37,181 nucleotides of DNA from contig SICL01000021.1 in NCBI GenBank assembly GCA_009691445.1, positions 1 through 37,181 on the forward strand, in the 5' to 3' direction. Both the position numbers and the translations under genes were made by a program. Position 1 is the first letter of the stretch. The number at the start of each line of letters is the position of its first letter. The notes beneath the pieces were generated by a model. That model was given only the letters and a program-made list of their open reading frames with translations, ran no database searches and was not told where the DNA came from. Shown piece after piece: positions 35,158-37,181 of the stretch. This DNA comes from Candidatus Taenariivivens baikalensis. Lineage in GTDB: Bacteria; Omnitrophota; Omnitrophia; Omnitrophales; Aquincolibacteriaceae.

Positions 35158-35832
35158 TTAAAGTTTTTCGCCTTTTAAAACAGCCGGCACAGGGGCGGTA
35201 TCAATCCGGATTCCGCCGTCGTGTTCAATCTTAAGCGTATAAATCGTGCCCGGAACAAAGATCGATCCAGGGGCTTCGATCTGCGCGTTTTTGATTCCGA
35301 CCTTGCTCCGAGCTTCAGGGTCCAAAGCATAGGTCCAGAAATTTTCCCAGAGTTTGGTTTCAAATTCACTTTTCTTTTCTTCGACCCGGTACCCTTTAGG
35401 AATTTCATGCGGTTCGGTGATATTAAAAACCTGCGTCTTGTCTCCATCCAGCACAAAAACCTTCATGAAAAGATACGCGCTCTTCCCTTTCAGCCGATCT
35501 CCCGTCCGCACCCACTTGTCATCAAAACGCACGACCAGCGATTGAAACTGGATCAGGTTTCCCTTAAACGTAAAATATTTGGGTTCGAGGGGCTGGCCGG
35601 ACGCGGAAAATTCCAGAAATTTAATCGTGGTTTTTATTTTCTTCGACGCTTCGTCATATTCGCTTTTGGTCACGAGAACTTCCGCAATTCTGGAATCCGC
35701 AGAAAGCCGCTCCACCATTTGCCGGAGAATCCGGCTCTCTTCCATCCAACCGTGAAGCCATACTCCGCCCGCGAGGAGCGCGGCAAGGACTGCGAGGGTC
35801 AGGAAAGTGTTAAGCGTGCGGGATAGATTCAT
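35158..35832 (-). CDS. Membrane-anchored protein of unknown function
   Basis: The 224-residue protein has an uncleaved-looking N-terminal helix (LNTFLTLAVLAALLAGGVWL), a short charged helical segment, then a beta-rich domain facing the periplasm (KTTIKFLEFSASG, FTFKGNLIQFQSLVVRFDD). It ends GIRIDTAPVPAVLKGEKL. I recognise no family. It precedes the MuiA-family gene by 14 bp, so the two likely act together in the envelope. No Shine-Dalgarno is obvious before ATG 35832. The sequence between it and the tRNA is a repeat (35845-35918). Confidence 0.7.
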   Translation of the reverse strand: MNLSRTLNTFLTLAVLAALLAGGVWLHGWMEESRILRQMVERLSADSRIAEVLVTKSEYDEASKKIKTTIKFLEFSASGQPLEPKYFTFKGNLIQFQSLVVRFDDKWVRTGDRLKGKSAYLFMKVFVLDGDKTQVFNITEPHEIPKGYRVEEKKSEFETKLWENFWTYALDPEARSKVGIKNAQIEAPGSIFVPGTIYTLKIEHDGGIRIDTAPVPAVLKGEKL

Positions 35833-35844
35833 AAATATATCAAA

Positions 35845-35918
35845 CAGTAAGCAGTCGGCAGGAAGCAGTCGGCAGAAAAAAGCGCGGCTGTTCTCTGCTT
35901 ACTGCCGACTGCCTACTG
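35845..35918. repeat. CAGTCGGCAG direct and inverted repeat
   Basis: CAGTAAGCAGTCGGCAGG and AGCAGTCGGCAG stand against the inverted CTGCTTACTGCCGACTGCC and CCTACTG. The segment forms an imperfect long hairpin between the tRNA and the gene at 35832. Confidence 0.7.
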
Positions 35919-35929
35919 GATTTAAAAAC

Positions 35930-36124
<195 letters not shown>

Positions 36125-36167
36125 CAACCTTGGCTTTTCATTAATCGTAATTTACGCCAGTCTCGCC

Positions 36168-36270
36168 AAAGTCCTTCGACTCTTGCTCCGGACGTAGGCG
36201 GACAGGCGCGCGACTATAAAAACGGAAGTGAAGTATACCAGAATTTCTTACTGCGGTCTCGAAGGACTTT
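36168..36270. repeat. 12-bp inverted repeat flanking a short spacer (MITE-like)
   Basis: AAAGTCCTTCGA (36168-36179) is perfectly complementary to TCGAAGGACTTT (36259-36270) across 79 bp. The inside holds TATAAA at 36215-36220 and no ORF of note. It directly precedes the GC-rich structured segment. Confidence 0.65.
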
Positions 36271-36302
36271 TGGGAACGGGGAAGATCCGATAGGAAAACC
36301 TG

Positions 36303-36500
36303 CGGCATAAGGCTTAATCTGTGGTCTGAGAAACTCGGTACCGCTTCTCCCGGAACGGACTCACTCCCTAGCGACCTGGCCCGCCAGGAAACGGTACTGC
36401 TGTTCCTTCAACCCGGCACCGCCGGAACAGGTACCGATTTGATACTCCCGCATTGCTACGCCAAGCTTTATCCTGAAGACTCGGCATAGAGTATCACCCC
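36303..36500. ncRNA. Candidate structured RNA or remnant of a structured element
   Basis: No convincing ORF lies here, yet several strong stems are packed together. CTGAG/CTCGG lies at 36326-36338 and CCTGG/CCAGG at 36375-36388. A compound hairpin at 36392-36436 has arms CGGTAC, CTGTT and CCGGC, all perfectly matched, with an asymmetric internal loop. TGATACTC/GAGTATCA pairs 36440-36447 with 36489-36496. Inner pairing 36457-36462/36483-36488 is complete only on the minus strand (G-U), while 36326-36338 is better on the plus strand. A plus-strand terminator-like hairpin follows at 36549-36575. I could not match it to RNase P RNA, tmRNA, SRP RNA or 6S RNA. Confidence 0.35.
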
Positions 36501-36548
36501 TTGCCATACGCCCGTCAGTGAGGATTTACGGTTTCTGTTTTTGTATCC

Positions 36549-36575
36549 CCTTATTTATAAGGACTTAGTTTTTTT
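36549..36575 (+). terminator. Hairpin plus T7 run
   Basis: CCTTA (36549-36553) and TAAGG (36558-36562) enclose TTTA, followed after 6 nt by seven T (36569-36575). On the plus strand it could end the candidate RNA; it also sits just past the 3' end of the minus-strand SpoIID-like gene. The stem is short. Confidence 0.35.
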
Positions 36576-36588
36576 CTAACTTCTTGTT

Positions 36589-37181
36589 TTACAAAAACTG
36601 ATTCTGGGGCCAAAACTGTGTTGTTTCGGAATCAGGGTAATAGAAGCGCAAGATTTGTTTGGCCACATAGCCTAATTCTCCGAGATGCCGGGCACCGTAC
36701 TGACAAAGCCCGGCGCCGTGCCCCCAGCCCTTTCCGCGGATCCGAAATTTGTCTCCGCGGTTTTCAATCTTTTCAATCAGGCTGCTTTTGATTTTATCAG
36801 GCCCTGCGATAAAACGAAAATCGCTGGCAACGATTGTTTTTTTTCCTTTGGAATCTCTCACAATAATCGTTTTGGCGCGTTTGCCCCTGTCTTTGATCCC
36901 CACCTCAAAACTCTGAAGACCAAAGACCGAGTAACCGGCGCCTTTCAATTTCTTTTCCAGATCAAAACGGCTGATCTCGGAACTCCAGCGGTAATGCCGC
37001 GAGAGTTTGCAGAAATCACATTCGACGCCTCTCAGTGAAGGATGTTCCTGCATATCCCACAGATCTGCGATATTGGCCGTGTGGCCTCCGCACGTCGAAT
37101 GAAAAAAACTAGGGAACACTTTTCCCCGATAACTCAGAACCTGACCCTGGGTTTCCTTGACCGCGCGGGTGGAAGCAATCC
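36589..37181 (-). CDS. SpoIID/LytB-domain protein (partial, N-terminus beyond right edge)
   Basis: The reading frame is open from the right edge; the first visible residues (STRAVKETQGQVLSYRGKV) continue directly into SFFHSTCGGHTAN, so the internal GTG at 37119 is not the start. FHSTCGGHT and GKGWGHGAGLCQYGA are the hallmarks of SpoIID-type peptidoglycan lytic transglycosylase or amidase-enhancer domains. The protein probably acts on peptidoglycan outside the inner membrane. The TAA is at 36591-36589. It lies upstream of tRNA-Arg on the same strand, consistent with SpoIID-like genes near queA in some genomes. Confidence 0.88.
   Translation of the reverse strand, partial: IASTRAVKETQGQVLSYRGKVFPSFFHSTCGGHTANIADLWDMQEHPSLRGVECDFCKLSRHYRWSSEISRFDLEKKLKGAGYSVFGLQSFEVGIKDRGKRAKTIIVRDSKGKKTIVASDFRFIAGPDKIKSSLIEKIENRGDKFRIRGKGWGHGAGLCQYGARHLGELGYVAKQILRFYYPDSETTQFWPQNQFL

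Noticed and set aside
36240..36560. RNase P RNA, tmRNA, SRP RNA or 6S RNA
   Set aside because: I looked for the conserved GAGGAAAGTCC and tmRNA/SRP core motifs on both strands and did not find them, so no family name is assigned.
36240..36560. Protein-coding continuation of the SpoIID-like gene or a separate small gene
   Set aside because: The SpoIID-like gene ends at a clear TAA (36589), and all frames through this segment that I read are interrupted by stops or lack a recognisable domain.

Overview
This is chromosomal bacterial DNA with dense, mostly minus-strand genes, bacterial promoters and Shine-Dalgarno sites, split-subunit glycyl-tRNA synthetase (glyQ/glyS), ComEA/ComEC, GspA/GspB-type proteins and a fused SecDF. 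The gene mix, together with abundant short palindromic intergenic repeats, resembles uncultured Omnitrophota/PVC-type genomes. That placement is an inference at low confidence; no marker in the window settles it.

Layout. 1-1258 holds the 5' part of a secreted coiled-coil protein with 55-codon tandem repeats that runs off the left edge. 1259-1817 holds a tRNA-Arg(CCT), a promoter, a hairpin and a nested palindromic element. 1818-9423 is a minus-strand housekeeping block read glyQ-glyS-ppdK-rpoD-apt. 9557-12942 has a ComEA-like secreted DNA-binding protein, a divergent XRE-cupin regulator, and comEC preceded by a 28-residue membrane peptide ORF. 13071-13440 is an array of palindromic repeats.

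15251-21698 is the most distinctive part: a tightly packed six-gene minus-strand operon. Read 5' to 3' it encodes a GT-C membrane glycosyltransferase fused to a phosphoribulokinase-family kinase, a protein with two fused nucleotidyltransferase domains, a GT2 glycosyltransferase, a glycerophosphodiesterase-like protein, a HAD hydrolase and a SAM methyltransferase. It faces a convergent polytopic GT-C-like gene (13522-15225). The set suggests making, activating, transferring and methylating an unusual phosphorylated sugar or polyol for a lipid-linked or surface glycan. The product is unknown.

21910-23258 is a GspA/ExeA ATPase with a GspB-like partner, followed by a decayed transposase (23341-23920), an M29-type aminopeptidase, and a secreted Ser/Thr-rich protein of unknown function on the plus strand. 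26681-35832 is the common queA-tgt-yajC-secDF-recJ cluster, preceded by a MuiA-family protein and a membrane-anchored protein of unknown function. 35930-36588 holds tRNA-Arg(CCG), a 20-bp duplication of its 5' end around a short palindromic insert, and a GC-rich, strongly self-complementary segment that may be a structured RNA. A SpoIID/LytB-domain gene runs off the right edge.
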